From positions 558,001 to 622,000 of the forward strand of contig NZ_CP134145.1 of the NCBI RefSeq assembly GCF_031583595.1: 64,000 nucleotides of DNA, in the 5' to 3' direction. Positions 20,511-29,216 of the stretch are shown here, piece after piece. Below the pieces are notes generated by a model, which did no database searches, was not told where the DNA came from, and saw only the letters and a list, made by a program, of their open reading frames with translations. A program made the position numbers and the translations under genes. The first letter of the stretch is position 1, and every line of letters starts with the position of its first letter. Origin of the DNA: Thalassotalea psychrophila. Its GTDB lineage: Bacteria; Pseudomonadota; Gammaproteobacteria; Enterobacterales; Alteromonadaceae.

Positions 20511-21713
20511 ATGCTAGGAAAACTTCCTAAAGATAAACCTCAAGGTCTTAGTCATGCAATGCAGCGACTTTATGACGTTTGGCCTGAGCCTGATGATAGA
20601 GATAATGAATTTTTTACCAACTTTAAATACTCGTATATCTCGGGAATTGGTAAGGATGAGTTAGTTTCACGCCGTGACCCTAGTAAAGTTATTTTGGTCG
20701 GTGACACCTATTACGTTTGGTATACTCGTCGCGCCACTAAAAGTAGCCCTGTTGGCATGGATCGTTGTACTGATGAGCTTCCTGCTGTTGACTGGGATCT
20801 AGCTGATATTTGGTATGCGACCAGTAAAGACGGCTTTGATTGGCAAGAGCAAGGGGTTGCTGTATCAAGAACTGCAGCAGGACAATATGGTGATAGATCA
20901 GCTACTACACCAGATATCCTTGTTTTTGAAAATAAGTATTACTTATTTTTTCAAACCTTCACTGGAACTTTTCAGAGTGAAAAAGGTGATCATTGTGACG
21001 TGAGTATGGCTTGGGCTGATTCGGTCAACGGCCCTTGGACTCGTTGTGAGCATAGCATTCTTGATTTAGGTAGCGATGACGAGTGGGACGGTGGAGCAAT
21101 CCATGATCCCTATCCACTAGTTTATCAGGGACGAATTTGGTTATTCTATAAAGGACAGCCAATTTCTAAAGAAAAAGATTGGCTTGTTAGAGCACAAGGT
21201 GTTGCTATTGCAGAAAATCCACATGGACCTTATGTCAAACCTGACATTAATCCACTATTAAATTCAGGTCATGAAACCTTTCTTTTCCCATATAAAGAAG
21301 GTATTGCAGCCATGCTGTGTGTTGATGGGCCCGAAAAAAATACCATTCAGTATGCTGCTGATGGCATTAATTTTAATATTATGGCAACGGTTACTTGCCC
21401 ACCCGTTGCTGGCGGTCCATTTTGTCCCGATGCCTTCACTGATAGTAATAACGGACAAGGTGTCTCGTGGGGTTTAAGTCATATTAGTGAAAGTACTATT
21501 AATCCAAATGATGCTAGACGGGTAGTAGAAAGTAATTCATTTTTGGTGAGGTTTGATTGTGACTTGCAACAAGGTTCAAAGAATGCGTATTTTAGAAACC
21601 CAAGGGATCAAGTCGGTCGATATGATGAAGCAACATTTTTCCAGCCGACCATGGCACTAGAACCGCATGTAAAAGCAGATCTTATTACCAAAGGTCAAGC
21701 AAAGAAAAAGTAA
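20511..21713 (+). CDS. GH117-like glycosidase, copy B
   Basis: A 400-residue enzyme with no signal peptide and the same motifs as copy A: SRRDPS (Asp at 56), IHDP (Asp 199) and NSGHE (His 254, Glu 255), plus blade strands YYVWYT and YYLFFQ. The two copies are clearly related but too different for a recent duplication, so they may cut different linkages. I chose the ATG at 20511 with TAAGG upstream. An upstream GTG at 20478 is in frame, but it sits in the tail of the terminator. No operator palindrome is seen directly upstream, so expression may depend on read-through or a weak promoter. The gene is convergent with kdgK. Confidence 0.8.
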   Translation: MLGKLPKDKPQGLSHAMQRLYDVWPEPDDRDNEFFTNFKYSYISGIGKDELVSRRDPSKVILVGDTYYVWYTRRATKSSPVGMDRCTDELPAVDWDLADIWYATSKDGFDWQEQGVAVSRTAAGQYGDRSATTPDILVFENKYYLFFQTFTGTFQSEKGDHCDVSMAWADSVNGPWTRCEHSILDLGSDDEWDGGAIHDPYPLVYQGRIWLFYKGQPISKEKDWLVRAQGVAIAENPHGPYVKPDINPLLNSGHETFLFPYKEGIAAMLCVDGPEKNTIQYAADGINFNIMATVTCPPVAGGPFCPDAFTDSNNGQGVSWGLSHISESTINPNDARRVVESNSFLVRFDCDLQQGSKNAYFRNPRDQVGRYDEATFFQPTMALEPHVKADLITKGQAKKK

Positions 21714-21719
21714 TAGCGC

Positions 21720-22658
21720 TTACATCAAAGGAGTTATTGCTTTGTCAAAACAAGTTTTTGGCACAATGGCGCCTTTGTGCTGAATAACACAACCTGCGAC
21801 GCTAGCGGCATAAGTAACCGCGTCGGTTACCGACTTACCGCTTTGTCTGGCGCTTAAATAGCCACCATTAAAGGCATCTCCAGCTGAGGTGGTATCTACG
21901 ACTTCAGTTACCGGAATAATGTCTATTTTAGTTCTCTTGCCTTCGACACTAATAAGCAGCTCCAGATCGCCATTTTTTATAATTATTTCACCTATGCCTT
22001 TCGCTTCTAGATGGCTGGCAATTTCAGCTGCACTTTCGTGATTGTATAAGCTTTTATGATCATCTACGCCAGGTAATACTACGTCTGATAAAGAGTAAGC
22101 AATTTCAAATGCATCCTTTGCATGTTTAGGTGAAGGCCATAGGGTCGGACGGTAATTAGGATCAAAAACGATTTGGCAACCATTAGAGCGACAGCGCTCA
22201 ATAAATTTCCAAAAGTCCTTTAAATCATCAGGGGATAAAATCGCTATTGAAATACCGGAAAAAAATAAAGTAGTGACAGAACTGAAATCCATGTTGCCAT
22301 TGTCTTGTTTAATAAGTGTCATCAGTTGTTTAGCCGCAGAATTTTCTCGCCAATAATCAAAAGTTCGTTCGCCATATTGATCGATATTAATGATATACAG
22401 GCCCATTTTATTTGATTTACAGCGATATAAATAACGACTGTCAATTTGCTCAATAGCCATTAAATTCAAAAATTGTGTGCTCATTTTATCTTCACCAATA
22501 ACCGATAGAAAACTCACTTGCGCGCTGTCTTTTAAACAGCGTTTAATATAGACCCCGGTATTAAATACATCACCAGCAAAACTTTGTTTATATTCACCGA
22601 GTTCATTATTTTGAGATAACTCGATCATACACTCACCTATCATTAACAAGTGGGGCAT
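21720..22658 (-). CDS. kdgK: 2-keto-3-deoxygluconate kinase (PfkB family)
   Basis: Cytoplasmic sugar kinase of 312 residues that phosphorylates KDG to KDPG, the entry to the lower Entner-Doudoroff steps. The PfkB signature is DTTSAGDAFNGG with the catalytic Asp at 261. The KdgK-type motifs YWREN (102-106) followed by SAA, and FDPNYRPTLW (Arg 170), are present. The stop lies six bases from the stop of the convergent GH117 copy B. It has its own upstream region, where a MITE-like element sits. No KDPG aldolase gene is in the window. Confidence 0.88.
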   Translation of the reverse strand: MPHLLMIGECMIELSQNNELGEYKQSFAGDVFNTGVYIKRCLKDSAQVSFLSVIGEDKMSTQFLNLMAIEQIDSRYLYRCKSNKMGLYIINIDQYGERTFDYWRENSAAKQLMTLIKQDNGNMDFSSVTTLFFSGISIAILSPDDLKDFWKFIERCRSNGCQIVFDPNYRPTLWPSPKHAKDAFEIAYSLSDVVLPGVDDHKSLYNHESAAEIASHLEAKGIGEIIIKNGDLELLISVEGKRTKIDIIPVTEVVDTTSAGDAFNGGYLSARQSGKSVTDAVTYAASVAGCVIQHKGAIVPKTCFDKAITPLM

Positions 22659-22735
22659 CAGCCTATTCCTTTCATTTGGTTGTTATTGAATTCACTCTTC
22701 ATTTTTCCACATTTCATATCTAGTAGGTTAGCTTT

Positions 22736-22945
22736 ATACCAAGTCCATTAATTATCTGCTCATTTTTAATGGTTAAAATGAATAACTACTGCGTTATAAA
22801 ACCTTTAAGTACGTAAGCATGGATGCTGCAGGTAGAGCGACGCAGGATGCCAAAGCCGAGAATAACTACTTATAAAATTTTATGCCTTGTATTTATCCAT
22901 TTTCCCTCAGTAAAAAGTAGATCACATAATTAATGGAATTGGTAT
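22736..22945. mobile_element. MITE-like element, 210 bp
   Basis: The ends ATACCAAGTCCATTAATTAT and the reverse complement of ATAATTAATGGAATTGGTAT differ at only one of 20 positions. A TTA may flank both sides as target duplication. The inside has no ORF and contains two direct copies of GAATAACTACT and a GC-richer block around GATGCTGCAGG. It looks like a non-autonomous element moved by a transposase encoded elsewhere. Confidence 0.7.
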
Positions 22946-23110
22946 TAATAGCAATCAATGACATAACTAATATAAAGATGAAAAACTTAACTAATAAATT
23001 TTTTAGCTTTTACTTTTAGCCAGTTAATAAAAATAGAAAATTGATTATTTCTCTATATTTTTCAGGCTATGTATTGACCTTATCAGATAATTAAGTACAC
23101 TGTATAGTAT

Positions 23111-23122
23111 ATTGTTAACAAT
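23111..23122. promoter_or_regulatory. Operator ATTGTTAACAAT (cycloisomerase operon)
   Basis: Exact palindrome ending 17 bases before the ATG of the cycloisomerase gene. Binding here should block transcription of the catabolic operon. Confidence 0.7.
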
Positions 23123-23139
23123 TTACGATTGTCAAAGTT

Positions 23140-24246
23140 ATGAAAAATAGTAATAGTAAAATAACAAATGTTGAAGTTGAATATTATCAAGTTCCTTTAG
23201 ATGAGGTGCTCAATGATGCGATGCATGGCGACCATACTCATTTTGAATTAATTCTCTGCCGGATAACTTGTCAAGATGGTAACCAAGGTGTTGGTTATAC
23301 CTATACGGGCGGAAAAGGTGGTAAAGCTATTTATTCATTACTTGAAGATGAACTGAAACCGTTTTTAATGAATGAAAATGCCAATCGTGTTGAATACCTT
23401 AATGACCAAATGGGCTGGCATTTACATTATGTTGGACGAGGTGGTTTAGTTTCATTTGCTATTTCTGCTGTTGATATTGCTTTATGGGACATTCGTTGCA
23501 AACGTTTGAATCAACCCTTGTGGTGTGTTGCTGGTGGTGCCAGCAATAAAACTAAAGCTTATGCTGGCGGCATAGATTTGAATTTTTCTAAGGAAAAATT
23601 ACTTAACAATATCGGTAATTATTTAGATAAAGGCTTTAATGCTGTAAAAATAAAAGTAGGCCTACCCGATTATCGTACTGATGTAGCTCGAATTGCAGCC
23701 GTAAGGGAGTTACTCGGGAAAGATAGAAAGTTTATGATAGATGCAAATTATTCATTGTCAGTTGATCAAGCTATAAAGTTAGCGAATGCCGTAGAGAAAT
23801 ATGATATCACTTGGTTTGAGGAGCCTACCATACCTGACGATTATCAAGGCTACGGTCGAATTTCTGATTGTATAAATATTCCTACCGCGATGGGAGAAAA
23901 TTTACATACTATTTATGAGTTTGGTTATGCCATTGCCCAGGCTAAGCTCAGTTATTTACAACCCGATGCTTCGAATATTGGCGGCATCACCGGTTGGTTA
24001 AAGGTTGCTGCTTTAGCACAAGCGAATAATTTAACGCTATGCAGTCATGGCATGCACGAATTACATGTCTCTTTGATGGCCTCTCAACCTCATGCAGGTT
24101 ACCTAGAAGTACACTCTTTTCCTATTGATCAATACACTAAAAATCCATTAAAGCTAGTAGATGGATTGGCTATTGCACCACAAGATGCTGGTCATGGCGT
24201 GATTTTCGATATGGATTTATTAGCCCCTCATCGAATCAAGATATAA
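23140..24246 (+). CDS. Enolase-superfamily cycloisomerase, probably 3,6-anhydro-L-galactonate cycloisomerase
   Basis: A 368-residue member of the mandelate racemase/enolase superfamily. The catalytic frame is complete: Lys170 and Lys172 (KIK), metal ligands Asp201, Glu227 and Glu253, Asp276, and His303 (CSHGMHE). The HGDH..FEL and [10 protein letters not shown] stretches match what I recall of the Vibrio anhydrogalactonate cycloisomerase, which opens 3,6-anhydro-L-galactonate to 2-keto-3-deoxy-L-galactonate. Other sugar-acid dehydratases or cycloisomerases have the same frame, so the substrate rests mainly on the neighbouring GH117, aldehyde dehydrogenase and KDG genes. It is the first gene of a four-gene operon. 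Confidence 0.75.
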   Translation: MKNSNSKITNVEVEYYQVPLDEVLNDAMHGDHTHFELILCRITCQDGNQGVGYTYTGGKGGKAIYSLLEDELKPFLMNENANRVEYLNDQMGWHLHYVGRGGLVSFAISAVDIALWDIRCKRLNQPLWCVAGGASNKTKAYAGGIDLNFSKEKLLNNIGNYLDKGFNAVKIKVGLPDYRTDVARIAAVRELLGKDRKFMIDANYSLSVDQAIKLANAVEKYDITWFEEPTIPDDYQGYGRISDCINIPTAMGENLHTIYEFGYAIAQAKLSYLQPDASNIGGITGWLKVAALAQANNLTLCSHGMHELHVSLMASQPHAGYLEVHSFPIDQYTKNPLKLVDGLAIAPQDAGHGVIFDMDLLAPHRIKI

Positions 24247-24259
24247 GAAGGTTATTTGA

Positions 24260-25318
24260 ATGAAAACTACAAGTCAAAAAAGCACCGTGCAAGCAGCACT
24301 ATATATAGGTAATAAAAATTTTGAGATTGCTGAAGCAGAAACCGTAGTACCAAAAGCCGACGAAGTACGTTTGGCTGTTGGTTATGTCGGCATTTGTGGC
24401 ACTGACATGCATATTTATCATGGCGTGATGGACGAGCGCGTTGCTCCTCCGAAAGTTATTGGTCATGAAATGTCTGGAACAATCGTCGAAATGGGGAAAG
24501 ATGTAAATGGCTTTTCCCTTGGCGAGGAAGTCGTCGTTAGACCTTTAGATTATTGCGGCGACTGCCCTGCATGCCATTCAGGTCATAGCCATATTTGTCA
24601 CAACCTTAAATTTATGGGGATAGATAGCCCTGGTGCTTTTCAACAATATTGGACAGTAAAAGCAAGAACATTACATAAATTACCTAAGGCAGTATCACTA
24701 AAACAAGGCGCCTTAATAGAGCCGCTAGCGGTTGCTTGCCATGACGTGGCGAGATCGCGGTTAGTTGCTGGCGAAAAAGCAGTGATTATTGGCGGTGGTC
24801 CTATCGGTCAATTGGTTGCACAGGTTGCTAAAAGTACTGGTGCAGAAGTGCTTATTTCAGAAGTGAATAAATCACGATTAGATTTTGCCAAAGCTAACGG
24901 TATTCTTACGGTTAATCCAATAGAGCAAGACCTTGCAGAGTATGTATCAAGCTGGACTGAAGGCAAAGGTGCTGATGTCGTGTTTGAAGTTTCAGGCGTT
25001 AAGCAAGCCATAGAAGCCATGACAGAGATTGCAGCTGTGCGAGCTCGTATCTGTATGGTAGCAATCCACAGTGAAAAACCGGAGATAGATCTATTTCAAT
25101 TTTTTTGGAAAGAGTTAGAACTATTAGGTGCACGGGTTTACGAACATCAAGACTTTGAAAAAGCGATAGAGCTAATTGCTAAAAAAGTAATTGATATTGA
25201 GCCTTATATAACATCGGTATCTGAATTGGCTGATATTACGCAAGCGTTCGCGCAAATGTCAGGTAATCCACAAGGGCTAAAAGCATTAGTCTCTTGCCAA
25301 GCAAATATTAATAATTAG
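24260..25318 (+). CDS. Zinc-dependent alcohol dehydrogenase (sugar-acid 5-dehydrogenase type)
   Basis: Medium-chain dehydrogenase of 352 residues. Catalytic zinc residues are Cys46 (GICGTD) and His69-Glu70 (GHE); structural zinc cysteines are 99, 102, 105 and 113. The nucleotide fold has GGGPIGQLVAQVAK. Relatives include L-threonine, L-galactonate and sorbitol dehydrogenases. In the known anhydrogalactose route a 2-keto-3-deoxy-L-galactonate 5-dehydrogenase acts after the cycloisomerase, and this gene lies in the matching place, 13 bases downstream. The reaction is inferred from the pathway. Confidence 0.75.
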   Translation: MKTTSQKSTVQAALYIGNKNFEIAEAETVVPKADEVRLAVGYVGICGTDMHIYHGVMDERVAPPKVIGHEMSGTIVEMGKDVNGFSLGEEVVVRPLDYCGDCPACHSGHSHICHNLKFMGIDSPGAFQQYWTVKARTLHKLPKAVSLKQGALIEPLAVACHDVARSRLVAGEKAVIIGGGPIGQLVAQVAKSTGAEVLISEVNKSRLDFAKANGILTVNPIEQDLAEYVSSWTEGKGADVVFEVSGVKQAIEAMTEIAAVRARICMVAIHSEKPEIDLFQFFWKELELLGARVYEHQDFEKAIELIAKKVIDIEPYITSVSELADITQAFAQMSGNPQGLKALVSCQANINN

Positions 25319-25336
25319 CAGTAGGACATTTAAATA

Positions 25337-26101
25337 ATGATATTAAACAAATTTAATTTAGCGGGTAAAGTTGCTCTAGTTACTGGCTGCAAACGGGGCA
25401 TAGGAAAAGCTATGGCCTTAGCATTAGCAGAGGCAGGCGCTGACATTATTGGTGTCTCGGCTACATTAGAAGAAGGCTCTGAAATTTCGGCATTAGTGAC
25501 TGAACTTGGCAGAAAATTTCACCCCTATAAATGTGATTTTAGTCAACGTGATGATCTTTATCATTTCATTAATAAAGTAAAAGAAAATCATCCGGTAATT
25601 GATATATTGGTAAATAATGCTGGCACTATATTAAGAGCGCCAGCGGCAGAACATAATGACGAATTGTTTGATACCGTAATGGAAGTTAACCTTAATGCTC
25701 AGTTTATTTTGAGTAGGGAAATTGGCAAAGGGATGTTGAGCCGACAAGCAGGTAAAATTATTTTTACCGCCTCTCTACTGACATATCAGGGCGGAATAAC
25801 TGTCCCTGGGTATGCGGCAAGTAAAGGTGCAATTGGTCAATTAGTAATGGCTTTATCTAATGAGTGGGCATCGCAAGGAATCAATGTTAACGCGATTGCG
25901 CCTGGTTATATTGCTACCGATAATACCGAAGCTTTAAGAAATGATAGCGAACGTAGTACGTCAATATTAAGCCGTATTCCTCAAGGACGTTGGGGGAAAC
26001 CAGAAGACTTTATGGGGCCAGTAGTATTTTTAGCCTCGGATGCATCAACATACATGAATGGAAGTACTGTCCTTGTGGACGGTGGCTGGATGGGAAGATA
26101 A
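25337..26101 (+). CDS. SDR oxidoreductase, KduD-like (diketo-deoxy-gluconate reductase)
   Basis: A short-chain dehydrogenase of 254 residues, the usual KduD length. The NAD(P) motif is TGCKRGIG (16-23), followed by NNAG (93-96), and the catalytic triad is Ser146, Tyr159 and Lys163 (YAASK). The start [12 protein letters not shown] and the end [12 protein letters not shown] are typical of KduD. In the anhydrogalactose route it would reduce 2,5-diketo-3-deoxy sugar acid to KDG, the substrate of the kinase at 21720. It sits 18 bases after the alcohol dehydrogenase and two bases before the aldehyde dehydrogenase. Confidence 0.82.
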   Translation: MILNKFNLAGKVALVTGCKRGIGKAMALALAEAGADIIGVSATLEEGSEISALVTELGRKFHPYKCDFSQRDDLYHFINKVKENHPVIDILVNNAGTILRAPAAEHNDELFDTVMEVNLNAQFILSREIGKGMLSRQAGKIIFTASLLTYQGGITVPGYAASKGAIGQLVMALSNEWASQGINVNAIAPGYIATDNTEALRNDSERSTSILSRIPQGRWGKPEDFMGPVVFLASDASTYMNGSTVLVDGGWMGR

Positions 26102-26103
26102 AA

Positions 26104-27555
26104 ATGACTCAAATAAAGAATAACCAACATTTTATTAATGGCGAATATATTGCTTCTAAGTCGGATGGAGAAATTCCAGTATACAACCCAAGTACAGGTG
26201 AGCAACTAGGGAGCATTCCTGAAGGTTGCATTGATGATGCTCAATACGCATTAGACACTGCCAATAAAGCGCAAAAGTCATGGAAAAAAGTTACTGCCCG
26301 TAATAGAGCTAAAATATTACGAAAATTTGCTGCTGGTATTCGGGCCCAAGCAAATGATCTTGCTCGACTATTAGTACAAGAACAAGGGAAACTACTTTCC
26401 GTTGCAGAAGGTGAAGTAGAAGCTACCGCGACATTTATAGAGTACGCTTGCGATAATGCCTTAACGATGGAAGGTGATATTTTAGCGTCCGATAATGAAG
26501 GTGAGAAGCTCTATATTCATAAATACCCTAAAGGAGTCGTTGTTGGTATTACCGCATGGAATTTTCCATTAGCATTGGCTGGTAGAAAAATTGGTCCTGC
26601 TTTGATCACCGGGAATAGCATTGTCATAAAACCAACTGCTGAAACACCATTAGCCACTTTAGAGCTAGGTAGAATAGCCAATGAAGCCGGCATTCCCGCA
26701 GGAGTGCTAAATATAGTAAATGGTAATGGCTCTGTTATCGGCAAGTATCTTTGTGAAAGCCCTATCACGAAAATGATCACCATGACTGGTAGTACTAAAG
26801 CAGGTCAATCAATTTATCACAGCAGTGCTGAGCATCTAACCCATGTAATGCTTGAACTGGGTGGTAAAGCCCCCTTTGTTGTGATGAATGATGTGAATAT
26901 TGACAATGCTGTTGAAGATTTATTTTGGGCTAGATTTGCTAATTGCGGCCAAGTTTGCACGTGTGCCGAACGACTCTATCTTCATGAAGATATTTATGAT
27001 GAATTTATGCAAAAATTTATCAATCGAGTCAGTCAATTAAAAGTAGGAGATCCACTATCTCCTGACTCAGAGATGGGGCCAAAAGTTAATCAGCGAGAAG
27101 TCGACTTCATCGACGGACAAGTAAAACAAGCTGTTGAAGAAGGTGCAACGATAGCTTTTGGTGGTGCTAGAGCTGCAGTAGAAGGGTTTGAAAATGGCGC
27201 ATGGTATCAACCAACAGTATTAGAAAATGTTACTCAAGAAATGACCATTATTCATGAAGAAAGCTTTGGCCCAATTTTACCTGTGGTGAAAATTAATTCG
27301 ATAGAGCAAGCGATAGCTTTCAGTAATGATTGTGAGTTTGGCTTGTCTGCGTACCTTTACACTAATAATTTAGCATGGATAGAAAAATGCACAGATGAAT
27401 TAGAAGTAGGTGAAATCTATGTTAACCGGAGTATTGGTGAACAACATCAAGGTTTTCATTATGGTTTAAAAATGAGTGGTTGTGGTGGTGAAGATGGTAA
27501 ATATGGCTTGGAGCAATACCTTGATAAAAAGACTGTTTATCTAAATCATTGTTAA
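26104..27555 (+). CDS. Aldehyde dehydrogenase, probably 3,6-anhydro-L-galactose dehydrogenase
   Basis: A 483-residue NAD(P)-dependent aldehyde dehydrogenase close to lactaldehyde/glycolaldehyde dehydrogenases. Catalytic residues are Asn153 (AWNFP), Lys176 (IKPT), Glu251 (ELGGK) and Cys285 (CGQVC). I chose the ATG at 26104 because an in-frame start at 25990 would overlap the preceding gene by over 100 bases. In agar metabolism an enzyme of this kind oxidises 3,6-anhydro-L-galactose to the acid used by the cycloisomerase. The stop codon (27553-27555) lies inside an operator palindrome for the next gene. Confidence 0.78.
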   Translation: MTQIKNNQHFINGEYIASKSDGEIPVYNPSTGEQLGSIPEGCIDDAQYALDTANKAQKSWKKVTARNRAKILRKFAAGIRAQANDLARLLVQEQGKLLSVAEGEVEATATFIEYACDNALTMEGDILASDNEGEKLYIHKYPKGVVVGITAWNFPLALAGRKIGPALITGNSIVIKPTAETPLATLELGRIANEAGIPAGVLNIVNGNGSVIGKYLCESPITKMITMTGSTKAGQSIYHSSAEHLTHVMLELGGKAPFVVMNDVNIDNAVEDLFWARFANCGQVCTCAERLYLHEDIYDEFMQKFINRVSQLKVGDPLSPDSEMGPKVNQREVDFIDGQVKQAVEEGATIAFGGARAAVEGFENGAWYQPTVLENVTQEMTIIHEESFGPILPVVKINSIEQAIAFSNDCEFGLSAYLYTNNLAWIEKCTDELEVGEIYVNRSIGEQHQGFHYGLKMSGCGGEDGKYGLEQYLDKKTVYLNHC

Positions 27556-27559
27556 CAAT
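27548..27559. promoter_or_regulatory. Operator ATTGTTAACAAT (gntR autoregulation)
   Basis: Exact palindrome overlapping the aldehyde dehydrogenase stop codon, 85 bases before the regulator. A possible promoter, TTGTAA at 27563 and TATAAC at 27587 (18-base gap), starts four bases after it. Binding here would control the regulator's own gene. Confidence 0.65.
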
Positions 27560-27643
27560 TTATTGTAACCTTGTTATGATGGGCATTATAACTAATAACT
27601 AGTGCCCCATAACTTTCTGTTTTTTTGGAGGATGGAATAAGTC

Positions 27644-28252
27644 ATGCTTGACTCAACTGCAATTGTCTCTGTACGCGAACAAATAGCGCGTCAATTACGT
27701 GCCGATATCATTAACGGTGTGTTAACTGAAAAAACGAAACTAAAAGAGCAAGAACTCGCTGCCCGTTTTAATGTTTCTCGCGGCCCTGTACGCGATGTAT
27801 TACTTCAGTTAACGAAAGAAGGCCTACTTATTTCCAAAAATAATTGTGGTGTAATCGTCAACAGTGCACCAAAACCAGAGTTACAACCTTTAATGGTAAA
27901 TTTACGTGTGAAAATTGAATCTCATGCGATAAAGATAACTATTAATGAATTAACAGAAGAAGATTTTACTCAGCTTGATAAAATTTTGGCGACTATGATC
28001 AAAGCTTTTGAAGAAGAAAATTATTCACTCGTTACCGAAAGTGATATGGCATTTCATCGATATATCGTACACAAAGCTGGTGGTGATGACTTAGTTAATT
28101 TATGGCAACCTGTTATTTATCGTATGCGCATGAACTACAAACGTATCAGTACACCGAAAGAATGTTTTGAAGAGCATAATCAGCTACTCACTTATTTAAA
28201 AAATAAAGAATTAAAGTTGGCTTTAGCGTCGCTTAAAGAAAACGTGAAATAA
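27644..28252 (+). CDS. GntR-family regulator (FCD domain) of the sugar locus
   Basis: DNA-binding regulator of 202 residues. The winged helix-turn-helix spans about 10-75 (VREQIARQLRADIINGVL, ARFNVSRGPVRDVLLQLTKEGLL). The FCD ligand domain has the expected Asp/His pattern (ESDMAFHRYIV, EEHNQLL). It is shorter than most FCD regulators (220-250 residues), stopping at the final helix without its usual His. No frameshift was evident. A good Shine-Dalgarno (GGAGGA) precedes the ATG. It likely binds ATTGTTAACAAT and releases it on an inducer such as KDG or anhydrogalactonate; the inducer is inferred. Confidence 0.85.
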   Translation: MLDSTAIVSVREQIARQLRADIINGVLTEKTKLKEQELAARFNVSRGPVRDVLLQLTKEGLLISKNNCGVIVNSAPKPELQPLMVNLRVKIESHAIKITINELTEEDFTQLDKILATMIKAFEEENYSLVTESDMAFHRYIVHKAGGDDLVNLWQPVIYRMRMNYKRISTPKECFEEHNQLLTYLKNKELKLALASLKENVK

Positions 28253-28559
28253 ACGTTTGATTTATGTTCTCATGAGAGAACATTGAGATATATTAATCGT
28301 TATCATAAGAAGTTCTTTATTGATTCAGAACATTATATTAATTTTCTATCTCGCTTTGGGGGCGCAATCGCCATAGGAAAATGCTACTAATGTCAGCTTC
28401 CTTGAAGATAGTTTACATAGAATTACTTTCCATTGTTCTATACATTTGGTCATTAAAGTCGCAAAAGTGATCATCAACTTGGGTTTATAAGAGAGCTTCC
28501 GCCATTTCTGCTTTGTGGTATTAGCTGACTAGAACACCAATTAACGCTGATAGGGCTGA
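28253..28559. other. Gene-free stretch with a hairpin and duplicated 3' flank
   Basis: Right after the regulator is a perfect 8-bp hairpin, ATGTTCTC and GAGAACAT (28264-28283), without a T-run. From about 28530 the DNA (TATTAGCTGAC onward) matches the flank of the DUF3565 remnant at 11930-12000. Nothing else was recognised. Confidence 0.6.
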
Positions 28560-28766
28560 TTAAGATGCATCTTTAGGTACACCTAAGTCACATTTTTTGC
28601 ACTTGAGCTTATAACCTAACATAGAATTTCTACCAAGCTGATTAGTTACCCATAGCCTCGCCATAAATGGTGGGTTATGCCGTACATGTTGAAAATGGCC
28701 ACATTGTAGTTGGGCAACCCAGTGGTCTTCTTTATCTTGGTGATAACCAATAATGGCTTGTTCCAT
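28560..28766 (-). CDS. DUF3565 family protein (intact copy)
   Basis: A small protein of 68 residues with the DUF3565 pattern: AIIGYHQDKEDHWVAQL, CGHFQHVRHNPP and a C-terminal KCKKC. The paired cysteines and histidines suggest a metal site. Function is unknown. A truncated and frameshifted second copy lies at 12001-12099. The gene is the first in direction of the window, and last in transcription order, of a row of small same-strand genes. Confidence 0.8.
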   Translation of the reverse strand: MEQAIIGYHQDKEDHWVAQLQCGHFQHVRHNPPFMARLWVTNQLGRNSMLGYKLKCKKCDLGVPKDAS

Positions 28767-28790
28767 AATGCATATCCATCGATACTAATT

Positions 28791-29156
28791 TTAAATCCAC
28801 ACATCATTTTGGGCGGTAAGTTCGCTATCTGTAGTGCCTGTATTTACAACACCTTGTGGTTCAATAAGCATAATTTTACATTCTGATTTAGCGAAAGGCT
28901 TATGTTCAACTCCTTTTGGAATCACAAACATTTCTCCAGACTCTAATGTGACCGTGCCATCACGAAATTCAATGTGAAGTAATCCTTCAATGACAATAAA
29001 TACTTCATCAGTGTCATTATGCTTATGCCAAACAAACTCACCTTCAACTTTTGCCAACTTGAATTGGTAATCGTTCATTTGGGCAATAACACGCGGCGAC
29101 CAATGTTCAGTGAACTTTGTGAATTTATCTTTGAAATTAATTACTTTAGACATCAT
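28791..29156 (-). CDS. Cupin-domain protein
   Basis: A single-domain cupin of 121 residues. The metal-binding first motif [16 protein letters not shown] gives two His and a Glu, and the second motif has [10 protein letters not shown] with His. Such proteins bind a divalent metal and act as small isomerases, dioxygenases or sensors. The start is the first of two adjacent Met codons. It stands alone with about 60 bases on the upstream side. No specific reaction can be given. Confidence 0.85.
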   Translation of the reverse strand: MMSKVINFKDKFTKFTEHWSPRVIAQMNDYQFKLAKVEGEFVWHKHNDTDEVFIVIEGLLHIEFRDGTVTLESGEMFVIPKGVEHKPFAKSECKIMLIEPQGVVNTGTTDSELTAQNDVWI

Positions 29157-29216
29157 ATAAATACTCTATAAAAAACACTTTCTATATAAATCGAAACTAT
29201 CACAATAACCTTGAAA

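Larger units (their letters stand above)
22659..23139. promoter_or_regulatory. Divergent control region kdgK / cycloisomerase operon
   Basis: Gene-free stretch of 481 bases. It holds a MITE-like element (22736-22945) and, on the cycloisomerase side, the operator at 23111. A possible promoter for the right-hand operon is TTGACC at 23074-23079, 16 bases and TACACT at 23096-23101. The operator would then overlap the start of transcription, a repressor position. Confidence 0.5.

Noticed and set aside
25990..26103. Long N-terminus of the aldehyde dehydrogenase
   Set aside because: It would overlap the SDR gene by over 100 bases; the ATG at 26104 matches the family start.
27644..28252. Frameshift in the short GntR regulator
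   Set aside because: All expected FCD motifs are in one frame and the DNA after the stop does not encode the missing end.
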